Assembly: GCF_003672135.1 (NCBI RefSeq)
Contig: NC_039511.1
Span: 13,852,464 to 13,916,463 of the forward strand
Origin: Ooceraea biroi
Lineage: Eukaryota > Arthropoda > Insecta > Hymenoptera > Formicidae
Direction: 5' to 3'
Length of the DNA: 64,000 bases
The position numbers were made by a program, and so were the translations under genes. Shown here one piece after another: positions 35,001 to 50,000 of the stretch; position 1 is the stretch's first letter, and the number at the start of each line of letters is the position of its first letter. The notes beneath the pieces were generated by a model. It ran no database searches. It worked only from the letters and a program-made list of their open reading frames with translations, and had not been told where the DNA came from.

Positions 35001-38000
35001 TGTCTTCGAAGTCGCACGTTTCCTTCGAGTCATTAGAAATTTATTTATAAATCATGTCGTGTGCAAGTGGAAATTGAAAGTTTTGCGAAACAAGTTCTGG
35101 ATGATCAGATATTCAACCGGCAATTAAAAAGTAGTAAAATCTAACGTATCTTCCCCATCGACAAAAAGTAATTGGTGCAATTATTTATTTGTAGAGAGAT
35201 TTAAAATAGTCTTCGAGTTACTTGTAGTGTTTGTACATTAATGACTTCTTAGACGTATCTATTTATATCTAGCGCAATAAGCGAATGCAGGATGTGCGTC
35301 AAATCCCAAGTTCATACTAAAATTACTACTGGTATGGGTCATGGTTTCATTATTGGAGAAAATCGCGCTATTTTCTTCTATTGCGGAAGTTATTAACATA
35401 CTTACATCAATCATATTACGTTAATCTTCGTGACGAAAGTTTCAACGAGAATAGCAAGAAGGTCGTGCATTATTACTTTATTACTTATTACATTATTACT
35501 TTAGATTATTTAAAATTTGCATTTCGCAATATTGCAAATAACTCATTTTTTTTATACGCTAGAGAACTCATCTTTTATTGAAGAAAGAAATGAAGAATGG
35601 TATCGTATCTGCGAGGAAATTAAGGAAAGTTTCCTCCAGTTTTGATAAGCTCTAAAGCTCAGAATAAAGGATACATATTTTCTTAAAAGGGTTTAATTTC
35701 ATATTCAGAGATTGAAATAGTCCTTTAAAAAATCGGTTTTTTTGTTTTAAGCAAATAGCGAAACGATAAGAAATATAAAAACTTTTTTTTTAATTAGCAA
35801 TTTTTGAGTTAGCTATACTTACTTTCTAATGTTTAATATGTAAATTTTTGGAAACAAAAGGTAAAGACTTTTGAATTTTGAATAGAACTATATGTGAGTT
35901 GTTTTTTTCGGAAAGTCTAGTTTCCAAAAATAAAGTTGAAACGCTGCTGTATGCGTCAGCCACATGTATAAAACGACATAGGACGATATAAGTTGTTTGC
36001 TACTTGGTAACAGCATTTTTTCTGAAGGCAAGATCACGCGATTATTTTTACTATGAAAATGAAGTGCCTGAAGCAAAGTAATATTGTAAACCGATATTTA
36101 CTATTTTCAGCATGGCTATAAAACACACAAAACGTTATATTATTATTATATTTTATATTTGTATTAAAATCTTATTGTAATTAATTATATAGATCTATTA
36201 TTCTATTCGCATATGGATTCACAAAATCCATATTTTTTACAATAATCTGCCATAGGGTGTTCTATGTTAACAGTATCTTACTTGGCAGTTTTACACACGA
36301 AGATAAGATCAGGCTTTTAATTCTACATTGGAACTGGTTTACATCTTACCGGTATCAGAAACGCGTTATTCCAGGATTTATTTGCAATAGGATGCAAATG
36401 AGAGTGAACTCATTTATATTTCTACAGCCATTTTATATGCTGTCAGTTCCTCATTACTACATTGCATTACTGCATGTTTGCAACTTGTTTTGCTCTTTAA
36501 ATATCTTCCTACTAATATTTCAAAGATTTATAGTAACATTTAACAAAGCTTTATTAGACATATGCTATAAAATCTCTTAATTTTGATACTTCAGAAAATG
36601 ATTATTTTCATAATAAATTCGGCAAAAACAAATTCTTCGCATTGATGTATCGTATTTGTCGTTTTCTACATGTAATCTAGTTTTAAACGCGTCTTCTAAT
36701 ATTTACTATTATCTTTTTCCAGTGTGACAATACAATGATTATTGATTCCACGATTTCAATGAAATGATATGATCATATTTTAACTGCTTTCGATGAAATG
36801 TTCAGTGTCCTTCTTCGTTGCCGTAGAAAGACCTAAATTAAAACTTCGCAACATCGCTGTCAATGTGATACCAATTTAACATTGACCCTAAAATGTCGAG
36901 AGAATGTCTTTAAATGTCAATGTCGAGTTTTTAAATATATTTCTTAATAAAATATGAGATCAAGAATTTGAAATGCTAACGAAAACTGAATTTAATCCTC
37001 TTCTAGCTTTCTAATTTATTATGTTTTTTTATTAATATTGTGTGTTTATAGATTTTTCACGTGAAGTACATTATCTCTCGATTGTGCAGTGAAGTAAAAC
37101 AACCTGATTTCGTCAGAGTATTATGCTTACTTGAAAACTGAATTCTAATAATATGAATCAATAATGAGAGACTCGATGAGAGATTGAAGGCCGTAAAAAA
37201 AGAAAGGTGTCTCTATTCACACGGTCAAGATCACGCTGTTATTTTTCCTATGAAAATGAAAGACATGAAGTGCCTGAAGCAAATAGTCATAATTTCTAGT
37301 ATCTAGTAATTTACGATAATGTGAATCTTAATAATATGCAGATTAATTTCGTTAAGTGGTGTCAATTAATTTTTGGGTACACAATTATTCAAACACAAAA
37401 CAAAATACGAAATAACAGTGACGATAGTCATCAAGAATTTTACAGGATTAGATTAGGTTCCGATTTTTAAGAGTAAAAACATGTCAAAGTTTAGAAATAA
37501 TACGGACAATATTGATGTATTTTATAATTTAAGAAATTATCATTCATTTTTATGCTGATCTGCACAATGTACGGTGAATGTAATCAGAAATTAATCTTGC
37601 GTTTTTAAAGTACACAATTTTAGGAATACTTCATGTAATGACATGTAGGGAATTCCCGCGTGAGGAAATAGAGTTGATTTGTCGAACTTTGCGAAGCTTT
37701 GACGTCAATATTGACGGCAATCATCGAAATTCAATAGAATTCACTCTTTAGCGATCTTGTTTTAGCATTGACATTAGCTATTTTGAGAATAGTAATTTAG
37801 AAAGACAATTATATCAGAGATTTTCGGATCATATAGAATAAAATATTTTTAATACGAAATGACAAAAGATAACAAGTTATTACGATATAAGTTATGTTTA
37901 TTGAAAATGGATATTTAATAATCATGCAAGAAATAAAAAGGATAATGTTAAGAAAATATAAAATATTGGTTAAATATTCGGTTAAATTCATTGAAACTCG

Positions 38001-41000
38001 TCTTGCGTCAATCCAGATACATATTTATGATGTGCCGCATAATGATAGGTGACCGTGGCGTTGGATGACTTGTATCTTGTGAAAAACGTCGCATAGGATA
38101 AAGAATTACAACATCGCGACTTTATTATAACTAACTAGTTGGAGACTGCGAACGGATCTAACGCGATTTTGCGCAATCACGCGGTTGCACGATCTGTCGC
38201 ACAACTCGTATTAAAATGCTGCGGTACAATTCCACTTGACATCGGGGCCCGTGACAATCACCTTCGCTGAAATCAACAGGTCAGGAGATTACGACAACGA
38301 GAATGTCCTGGTTGTTTAGCATCTCCGTGTTTTACGTTCTTTGACACCTAGACTTCAGACTTCGACCTTAAACTCTCGAGACCTTCTCTACTTGTTCGCG
38401 AATTCTGCTATTAAGATAATTGCAAAGTTAAAACGAGAGATGGGACTATGTAAACGTTTACGCGAATTGAAAGAAAGAAACTCGTGTGTACTCTCAGTCC
38501 ATCGCGAAAAATTTCGTCTCGTGTCTTGCGGCTCCGCGATTGAATCGAGACGGGAATGCAGTCAGGCTTGCAAAACCGCGTGCTGGCCCAGAACGGCGTG
38601 CCAATGTATCGTCGCGTGCTTCTTACGACTTGGTCGTTGCAAAATGCTCGAGATGTTTTTCATGGAGCATATAACTGGTGTGAACACATGCATTGCCGGA
38701 CATGACGCGACGGGGGCGGGTCACTTCAACGATTTTGAGATCACTTTCACCCACGGCCAGGGCCGGCTCCAAGCGTTACATCGAAGAAAAGAGTAGGCAG
38801 CCTCTTTGTCACGCAACAGAAACTGTCGTAATCATATCATGTTACGATCACGATAAATCTGGATGGATCAATTAAACTATTTGGCGTGGCTTGTCTCTTG
38901 TTTTTTTCTAAATTCTCTGAATAAAATTCTTCTAAATCTCTAAATGCAGAAATAAGAAACACTTGTCACTCTCTCTTAAGGGGTTGTTTATATATGATGT
39001 ACTACATTAGAGAAAGAGAGAGAGAGAGAGAGAGAGAACAAGTCAATAATTACAAGAAAAATTCTACAATAAAACATAATGTTTTATTTGGTATGATATA
39101 TTGGGTTGTAACATATATTCGTTATTAAAAACACTAAACAAACGGGACGAATTTATGTTACAACCAACAGTTATCTATTAGGTGCTTGCAAAAGTTCGTA
39201 TGCTATTAAAGCCATCTTCCTTTTTTCTGGATCTTTTCCTTTCATTGCTTTCAAATGGTGGGATACTGTTGATTCATCAACTTCAAGTTGCCCCGCATTT
39301 TAATGTTTGAGACGAATTTTCGTAAGATTTGAGTGATTTGAGTAATACTTCCAATTTGTCGTTCTCCATATATGACCTTACGACCTTTTGTAAGCATATG
39401 TGTAAAGGAAGATCGGAGAAAAGTAGGTATCCGTTATAAACTAATGTTGCTTACGATGTGTATGCATGATGATTGATTGATGATTAAGATTGCTTTAGGG
39501 CTATTTGATTGCACATACAACGAAGCCGGCCCTGTTTATAATCCATCGCCGGCAGATGCTGACCGACTCTTACAGATGTGAACATGTACTTTCCGAATCG
39601 ACACCATGTCCCTGCGGCCTCGCGACGTATTACAACGTAATCGTTAAGCAACCGAAACCATGAGATAATAAGTGAAAGAGTTGCTCAAAATAAGCGGCTG
39701 TTACGCCATAAACCTTTCGGCATCCACTCGTAATCATTATTAATATGACATCAGTGAAGAGACCAGTGCGTCATCAGGAAATTCCCTTTGCTGATATTTT
39801 CACGTGCAGAAAAAGAACTTAGGGGGAAATTTTGCCGTTGATAAGAAATCTAATAACCAGATAGGAATATATGAAATTTGAAAAACTGAGATCCAAGATT
39901 CAAAAAATTTTAAATTTAAAGAATAAAATTATTTTTAAGTGTCACGAAGTTTACACGATCACATTTGTCTAAAGTTATTTAGAGTTCTTAGAGTTATTCT
40001 TGATTGTTTCAATTATCGCATACAAGAAAAGGAAAAGAAGACAGTTTCTATATGACAAAAATACACATCGCAATTTCAGATGTTATAAAATTTCGAATAG
40101 CAAAGTTAGTAAGTTAGTAAGAGAAATAATTATAGCTCCCTTGACCTGCATACGATAAAAACAAGTCACATACTTTATCCTAGAACTTTGTCACTTTGAT
40201 CGTTTCCTTATTTCCGCAAAAAGTTTGTTAGCATAGAATAATTATAAGCGAACAGCAACGAATAAAAACGATAATAGTTCCGAGAAAAAGAGTAAAGTCA
40301 ATAATTTGTGATAAAACGTAATTAGCATCTCTGATTGTCGTGTCTTTTGACGCTTACTAATTTTTTTTGTCGGTATCGATCGCATACCTTATCGCGACAA
40401 TCTATAGCAAAAATAGAGAAACATATCGTTAAAATAATTCTTTTCCTTACGTAATATTAACACATTCGCAGCCGGTAAATTCTACGTCATTTTAAAATCA
40501 TAAAATTTCTTTTAAATAGACACTTTTCGAAATAGTCCTCGCGCTAACAGAACCCTGAAGGCCTACTATTACCTGATATTTCTATTTGTTTCAGTTGTAT
40601 CTTAATTAGAATTCATATAAGAAAAGTATTTGTAATTGTTCCGTGGAAATCATATTGTTAATCCTTAGTGGAATAAATTAATAACAAAAAATAATAAAAA
40701 TAATCGTGTTTATCAAACACAAGAACACATGTACATAGCATATTCTATATTATAATTTAGTAATTACAGTCTATTATCGACTAGTTGAATATTGACAATT
40801 TCATGTATCTGATGGCAGCATTATAAAAAAGTTGCTTAATCAAGAGTTTCATAAATACTATTATATAAAACATGTGTTTCACCTCCTTTTAGGACCAAAA
40901 TTAATGACAGCTTAGAACGGATGTAGTTTTTGCTTATTATCTATTCACCATTTAAATTATTTTTAAAAATGTGTTTATTTTTTAAGCTTTCTTTTTTAGC

Positions 41001-44000
41001 CTCTGTACAGATTTCAGTTAGGATTTTGCAAGCATATTAGGCACATGGCTTGCGTGATTGTGATAGGCGTATACCAGGTATTGAACGGATGTCATAAAGA
41101 GCGTAAGTTCGGTACGTTAGACACTAATGATTAGAGGCCTTCGCAAAAAGTTACACGGCCATTTCATGGCATTCTCGGGCGGGACCAACACGAAGGTCGG
41201 GGACTGCAATCCGGATTGAAGTGTCATTAGGTAAAAATGTGAAAGGTTTTACAATCGAGACTGTCTCTCACGAAATAGCATGATAGCGTTTTTATCTTGA
41301 ACGAAGCAAAATTCATTTCTCGTATTTATCTCTTTATCTCTTCTTTGTTTTATAAATCGAAACAATTACTGCGGATGTCTTCCTGCATTAAAGTAATCTC
41401 CTTAAAGAGAAGATCGTGAACTTTGAGCAGTTAAAACTATGAATTTAATACAAAATAGAATTATATTATATAGAACGCACGTGTCTTTTTTTGTTTACTA
41501 TAGGCTTATTTCTTTGGAACGATCTTCGTGTTATATTTCTTGAAATATTGTAAATAATCTTTAAATAGAATAAGAAGCAATTGCAACCAACGGAAGCAAT
41601 TAAAGAATGTACATCTTAAAACTTCTTGACGTCAGTGATTTGACGTCGAGAATTGGCAATGCTCTTGACATGCTTTATGTTTCCAATTTCTTATGAATTC
41701 CTGTTATTAGCGATGTTTTTAAGCGCATATTCGGTATATTTAAAATAGCCGTATCATCGTACATGCGCAAAGGAAACAGATTACAATCTATTTTATAATT
41801 ATAATATAATTTGCACTTTGTCTGAAATTAATGCAAAATGAATAATGCAATTTGTCTAAAATCTTTATTCTATTTTTTTTATTTATATTATTTATGAAGT
41901 AACAATAAAACTACTTAATAAAACTTACTGCTTATTTAATATATACAATATATACACGTACATAATACAATAGGGTAAAATTGTGTTCATTTACATTTCG
42001 CACTTAATTAATACTACAAATACGACGTGTTAATTATAAAATCACACGTGCACGTTCTCCATGCATGTGCGAAATATATGGAATCACTTAGTTTCTTAAA
42101 TATCGGTCTTCAATACATCGTAACCATAATTTATCGTAATGGATCCGTAATTCTGCGAGTTTATAGCCTATCTTATTTATCCTGGGAATGACGTTGATTG
42201 ATTTCGATTTATTTCATAAATTGGCCGAAGTCATGAAGCAAAAGTTCAATAATCAAGAGTCACTAAACTAATAATAACCCGTTCGAAAACAATATTATTA
42301 TTATAGCATTCGATTGCATTTATTCGTTACAATTAATTATTGATAAACTCTTGCACCAAGATTTGAATATTAGTATGCAACTTTTAATAAAAATGCGATT
42401 GAAATCTCGGTTAATTAATTAATTTAATAATTATTATTTATATAACACGTGTTCATAATCTTTAAGAATAATTTATGTGAGATAATAAATATATATCAAG
42501 AAGATTTATAGTACATTGTGCTTTTTAAGTCACGTGAATATTTGTTTTTTTTGACATTTGCAAAAAATATTCATAAAAATTTATATTGGTTCTTAGACTT
42601 GAGAGCATTGGTTCAGACAGGTGGGAATATAAAAAAATTACAGAAGGAAAGAAAGAAAGGCTATTAAAATTATTTATTAACTCGTTCTATATGGTGTCAT
42701 GGTTCATTAGCAAAGAAAATGTTTTAATCTTTTTATACTTGCAAAGATATCGCGTCACTACTTATATACTATTTAAAACTTTTTTCGGGGATATACCTGT
42801 TTACCATATGTCTCGTTTTCATATTTCTGAGAGAATTATATTCCAGTATGTCTATTTAGATTGTGTCGGAATATTATTCACAGCTATATGCCACGTCATA
42901 CCCAGTTTATTAATTTACAATTTTACTTGATTTAGGGCAACATTTAAATAAAAATACTGAAATTAATATTCTGTTTTCACAATAAGCAAAGATTTATTTT
43001 GAAACGCCATAATTAAAAGAAAGAATTAAAGTCATCTCCATTAACGACAAAAAATTGGATTGCAAAAGATTGCTTGTCGAACGAATAACGTCGTTTCGAT
43101 GTCATGATTTATATCCCTACTTTCGTTTGTAAAATTTGAGGCGCGAATACTATGATTTTCGCGTTACGCATGATAGCTAAAGAAAGATATCGTTTCCCAG
43201 TGCATTTAGGAATTATGGGGAGAGTTCGATGTCAAGTGTGCACGCGAAATGTCTGTGCATGCAATGACTCCATTTCTTTTCTTATTGCGGCATTAGCAAG
43301 ATTGCGCAAAATTATGCACCGAGAAAAGTCTTGGTACGCTGGGAGTCTTATTGGACTAGATCTGCTCCGGATACGGAAATTTCATATATATAATCAAATA
43401 ATCAAACGAAAGAAAGCGGCATCAACAAGCATTCTCATTGCGAAGAAGGAAAGTGCATTGATTCCAGCTGCGTAATAAGTTTGATTACCGTCTCGGCGAT
43501 AATTTACATTTTTCTTGGATCAATAGATCCATTTCTCATGACACATTATCTGTTTTCTAGACTAGTAGTTTCTAGTAGAGATGTATTTAGATTAATAGAT
43601 AATTAATAGATATTATATAATTTTTATATTTTTATGATTCTTATGCAGATTTTTATGCAGCCTGTTATACGAATAACCTTACATAAGACATTTGTGAATA
43701 TAACTATCGCATACTATATACATGTGTAATACATATAACTTGTCTAGGTCTAATTTTATTAGTAATTAACGTCGGAAACGGAATTTTGTTCCTGTTTGTG
43801 CAATTTACGATTAGTCTTGTTTCAGAAGATGAAATTATTTTTCCTCATATAATTTCATTTCATTACATTGAAAGTGGAACTAAATGTCAGCAATGATTTG
43901 TCGACTCAGACCGGAACGAAGTGTAACATGATATTCCGTCTCGGTTTGCATCCTCGCCGTTTAGCAATGCGCAATCGGAATGTTATCGAAATGAATACGA

Positions 44001-47000
44001 ATTACTCCGTTAAATCGTCTAAGAAATATTTCAATTTCACAAATGTTTTACGCAAAAACCGAAGAATTTGTAACACAACTATTTTCTGATAATGGGCTAC
44101 CCTAGAAACGCAATAAAAGTTTGTCTGCTACAAATTATCTTGCTAAAGTACAACTATCTTAGGTTTCACAAGGAACTGTAATACTTTTTAGAAGACTGAC
44201 GCATCATAGCGCACGTAAACGATAGACTGATATGTAGGCTACTGTGGCTACTGATCTACGTTTACAAGAACCGCATGTCATGCTCCTATTGTACTGCATT
44301 AAATCGAACACGTCCTATCCTGTTAACTGACAAGCTATTCTTATGCTGCGTAAATTAGAGATCCTGGCATGAAGAGAAATAGTGTTTGCAATAATGCAAT
44401 CAGCTTTATTAACATCGCGGTACTCATACCGTACAATTGGATCCGAGGCCGAATTTAATAAAAATGCATTTCGTGAGGAATTTTAGGCAGGAATTAAAGG
44501 ATAAGACCGGCGAAGCGATCGAAGATCGAACAGGTGGGCGTACTCCCGCGCGTTGGAAGCTTTCTCGTATCAGGCATCGCGACATCGGCTTTTTCCGCAG
44601 ACTTTCCGCAAATAGCCGTACGGTAAACTTTCTCGCGGCGACGCACGGTTTCTCAGTAGCCGCATGTACACGGTACTCAAGTGCGTTGACTGCAGCGCGC
44701 GCGAGCCATTGCAAAATCATGATTGCGCTTCGTCGGAGGGAAAATTTTCGCTCTTTATGCTCTTACGGAAGAACGTGGTAGTTGACTGACTGAAGGTACG
44801 CGATATCGAGAGAAATTGAGTACGCGCGCACGCACGTATCGCGCGCGCGTGCGGATGCTGCGGGTCCGAAATCACGGCGACGATATTACCGCATTCGCGG
44901 TAACGTAACGAGCGGCGGCTTGCTTGCAACCCGTAGGAACGCGGATGTGCATCTGCAGACGATTAAAATATACATGCTGATGTCTGGATATCGTTAGACA
45001 CGCTATTCCGTCATGTATTTCTTAAATGTTTTAGATATCTCGCGTTTAATTTCTCCTTCTAGGTTTTTCAGGTATGTTATCTACGTACGGAAACAATAAC
45101 GCAGCTTTAAATAAAGCTATTTACATTTATTAAGAAGCGCAATTAATATTCTCTGCAACTAACTCACAATACGAAGTATACAAAAGGAGAGATTTACACG
45201 TTTGATCGCACTTTCGCTACAGGCTCCCGATTCTCGCGCTCAAGAAAGCCATCACGCAAATGTCATTTATTCACGAGTGAGTTGATAACTGTAAATATAG
45301 CGAAACAAGTTTATGATGAGCAACGTTTAAGATGCTAATTGAGCTTTCAACTCCTAATTCTGGAATCATTGAAGGACTATAAATTTCCATTATTTTTTTG
45401 ACATTGCTTGATCATTTTGTCATAAATTTCAGGCAACCTTCTGCAAATAAAAATCTTATTAGTGAACGCTAAAAATATTTTAACTAGTTCTTTAAAAATA
45501 CTTTGAGAAGACTTAAAATGAGTTATAAAGTTATAAACTTATGTTAAAAAGATATTAGTCAAACAGCTGTGTATAAGTGATGACAGATATGCTAAGTGAT
45601 CATTTTCAAAGTATCATATTTCTCATTTAAAGAGCTTTTGCACTACAGTCGTTTGTCTCTTTACTTATTGAATGACTCTTGTATATTTCACGTAGAGTGA
45701 GTGTCCGACGCAAACGACGAACGAATGATTTATGTAAAATATGTTCTGTATCTATTTCTCCGAACTCTCTTTAAGTCCTTTTCACAAACTGAGAACAGCA
45801 TTAGCGTATTGTGTACCTGATGATACATCAACATCGGAACGCAGTCGAGGATAAAAGTCGAAAGAAAATTTCTCTTACCAGCTCTTCTTCTTAATATCTA
45901 AATTCGCTGAAAATGCTGTTACGTTTCTTACCATGAAAAATGTAAAAGAGCTTCGGAGAATATAAAGTTTCAGAGAAGCACAATTCTCTTCCAACTTTCA
46001 ATTATGTAATGTAGATTCCCCGATTCTCCGATTAGCTTAAAATTCTCAAGTCATGAAATATCCTTAGATTGCCTGACAATCAAATTGTCGGATTTTCATT
46101 ATTCTCTTGTAAAAGTTTTGTTGTTCAAAATACGTTTGTCACTAATATCATTTCTAGCGTGCGCACAGAACTGGTATGCCAAGTGATGGCATGCAGTAAT
46201 GCTAACAGCCCGTAGAGATTACGAGGTGAGTTAACTATGGGTTACGTAACGTGCGTACAACTGAACGGCTTCTTACACCCGGTAAGAGGGAAACAATGAG
46301 CCATCAAAACATCGCTTGTATTGTACAATTACCGCTAGTTGAAACGTATTAAGTAATGCCCGGTGGCTCTTACCGCGTTATCATAATTAAAAAATCATCA
46401 ACTACGTTCACGTTTTGCATGACTTCACATTCTTGAATACCTGGGAATTAATCTTGTTTGACATATCAATGGTAGAATATCGCTCTTTGTCACAACCGAT
46501 GATCGATGATGCTAATTTCTCTACCTTTCTTTGTGGATAAAATTAAGATATGTACACAATTGTTAACGACACAAGTCTTCAAGAAGCGATCAGTTTCAAT
46601 TTTATGATAAAAGAATGATTTGCTTTTCTCTTTTAATTGAAACAGGTTTCCAAACTTTGGAAATAGTTTATAAAAGTCATTTTGATATTCTTCTTTTTTT
46701 AATCGTAATATTAATTTTTGATCGTAATAAATTATTTGACATTCTGTTATTGATCGTCTGTTAGATCGGCAAATGTTCTCCATAAGCATAAGTAGGATGA
46801 AAAGTAGAGCAGCAGCCGGATTACCGGTCGTTCGCGGAATATCAAAATTGCGCCCCAGCAAACACAAAATATAACTATTATATAACACAGAAGTAACACG
46901 TAATATAACAACTGTTATATGTTATTAATGTTGAGGTTGCATATTTACTTTGTAACTGCAATATAACTGCGTTATAACTGTTATATTGCTCTGTTATACA

Positions 47001-50000
47001 TTGGTTATAATAATATAACAGTAATATAACTGAAATATGCGATATTATATAACTGTAATATTTGCATATTATGTCTATGTTATATATCATTTTTAACATT
47101 CAGATGTCGAGTTGTCCGGTAGATGGCTTCGTTTCTCGCATGCAAAATATAATACAAAACATATATAGGAACGGTGAACACGGCAGGGCACGACTCGTAT
47201 CGTAAGTCCATTTCTACGATGAAGTGGAACATTTTTGAACGAATAATAAATAAGAGGAAAGTACGAACGTGTACATAACGTTTAGGAAAATAAATTAAAC
47301 ATACACCTGTAGTTGTAGGGACTAGAGAGAGGAAGAAAGAATAAATAATATATATTCCATTTATATAACATTTAAATAACATTTTAGTAACACGTTATAT
47401 TATTGTTATATTACTGCAATTTCGTTTGAGTGGGAAATTACAACTAACGTATACGTTACATGTAACGAACATGTTATATTGCGCGTTACATTCTGTTACA
47501 TTGTGGCAATATCATTGTTATATGACTGTGTTTGCTGGGGCGAGATTGGCCTGAACGAGATCGGTTTGCGTTTATTAAGCACGCATCTTCTCGAGGTCAG
47601 ATTAAGAAATCGAACTTCGGACATGACTGGCCAGTAGCCGGCGTCTGAAAAAGGAGAGATCGCGAGCGTTGCGCAACGGTCCACGGGTAATTTATACCAC
47701 TCATGGTTAACAAATACCACGTACCGTAGCTTTGTGTGAGCAGCGCGAGTTATTTTGCGCTCTCTCCGCGGTATGCGAACTATAAATTGCCAAACAAACG
47801 TTGCGTTTGAGATGTTGACCCTTTCAATCGCACGGTGCTTATTGCCTTCGTGCGAAAATTCACGCTGCACGATCGTCAGGTAATATCGCGTACGAACAAT
47901 CAGCTCCTAATAAATCCATAATTGATACGGCGCGGCACCAAGCTAATAATTGAGCTATCCACTTTCACGAAATTGCTTTAAGGTAGCACACAATTTAGTA
48001 TCTAGTTAGCTATTAAAGTTATTTAAGCAGAATTTATTTGCGGCTCAGTCCGTTTCACACATGCAAATCAAATATTTATTACCTTTTGCCTTTTGCGGAA
48101 ATTCCGAAATGTAAATAGGTCCTAATTTATCTCGACTTACGAACTTTGTTAAGAACTTCGTTAAGACGTCGTTTCGAGGGAGAAACAGTAGCAAAGCTAT
48201 ATAAAATGGAAATTACGATCGTAGAAAGATAACGTCACCGAGCAACATTTATTGATATCGAATCGAATTAATTAGAAATTAATTAGAAACTTACGAATGC
48301 GAGTGTATATTGTACTACACGGTCTGTTCAGGCTCTGGTGCGACTAGTATCGAAAACAACTACAAGACTGCTACACCAATTATTTCTTGTTTTTATTTTT
48401 TTTTATTAAAAATAAATTTTTCTGAATCAATGCTGGAAGCGATTAAACATTTGTATTTTGTTTTCGAAATCGTCTTCATAACCGCTGTCGAAGCCCTTTG
48501 GATCGGAGCTAAATCAAGCGAATACGGAAGGTTTTCGAACTGTTTGCCTTTTCAAACCAAGAAATTGCGTACAATCTTAGATTTGTGCGCATTATAGTAC
48601 AGAAGTGACCTAGACTTTTGTTCTCGGATGGGTATTTATGCTAAACTCGAAGAATCCTGTTCCATGAACGATTCATAACATCCAAATAATAATCAACGTT
48701 CACTATTTGACCTTTCAATATGAATTCCTTGTAGACGATTCTTTTAAATAGAAGAAAATGATAAGCAATATCTTGATTCGACTCTTCTGCATCTTCTTCG
48801 GCTTTGGGTCTTCTGGAGTCTGGATTCCGCATTTTATTTTTCTGCATTGTGAGTAGCTCATATTAAAATCTTCAGTTCAGACGATGTCGGTCATTAAATT
48901 TTTAATTTGGATTACTATTGGCCGCTCTTAGCATGTTTTGATAATATTCCATTGGGGCGTCTCTCTGATCCTCTTTATTAGCATATTAAGTGTTCACACA
49001 TCTTTCGTTTACTTAAATCCTCGGTCAAAATTTGATGTAAAGTACTCTTAGGTATGCCAATGAGCTCTTCGATGAGTCTTGCAGATATACAGCGGTCCGA
49101 TCAAAGAATTTCAAGCACGTTTTACACATTTTCGGAGATACGACATGTTTTTGACGGCAGTGTTCGTGGAACGTCTGTCAGTTTTCCTTGTCGTCATAAA
49201 ATCGAGTATATTACTTAAAAACGAGCCAAATCGCACATTATTTCGTACGTTTTGCCAGCTGTTTTGTTCAACTTAAAACAAAATTTAATATTGGTATTTT
49301 ATTTTATAACGCTTTTCGACGAGTGTCAATAAGGTACTGTCATATTTAAGATTAAAATTAATGACGCAAATATTGCTAGCGTCTTGAAATTTTTGGTGGT
49401 CATAACTGAAATTCTAAGCTTTACACAAACATTCATCAAGAAATGAAACTGCAGGACAAAATTAAAAAAAAAAAAACAGCGGCACCAGAGTTTAGACAGA
49501 CCGTGTATGTACGATTTGAGCAGTGCCATCTACTGCAGAAAGAAGAGAGGATAAAGACGAAGAAATAGAATTGTATTTATTTAATTGGGCTTATTGAGCT
49601 TATTTAATTAGATTTCTTACATGTGAACATGAATAAAGGAAGCAGAGAAATATAAATTGATGGAGTGATTAAATCAACGAATTTAATATCTATAGTAATG
49701 GCATGTATGTTACTACGAGTTAATTGACCGAATCAGAACTAAACAAAACCAAAATGGTAACGCAGATGAGATGTTTATATTGAATAGTAAATATTAAATA
49801 ACTAAGGAAAAAAATGAAAATAAATGTTCTGAGGAATTAAGAGACAGCAAGTTTCTAAGAGCGCGATATCTTTGAACGAGACAAATTAATGTCAAATGGA
49901 AATTAGCACAGGAGCATTACGTAAAACGATCTTGATTTAACCTTCTTACTTAATTATAATGTCTCGAGAATATACATATGCCGAAGTTAAAAAACTGTCC

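Noticed and set aside
38341..38796. Open frame of 151 codons in intron 3 of the CD36-family gene
   Set aside because: No recognisable domain, competing overlapping frames, and no splice or conservation support; GC-rich sequence makes long frames likely by chance.
42586..42930. Open frame of 114 codons, hydrophobic
   Set aside because: No family recognised; lies in AT-rich intron sequence and begins with a non-ATG codon.
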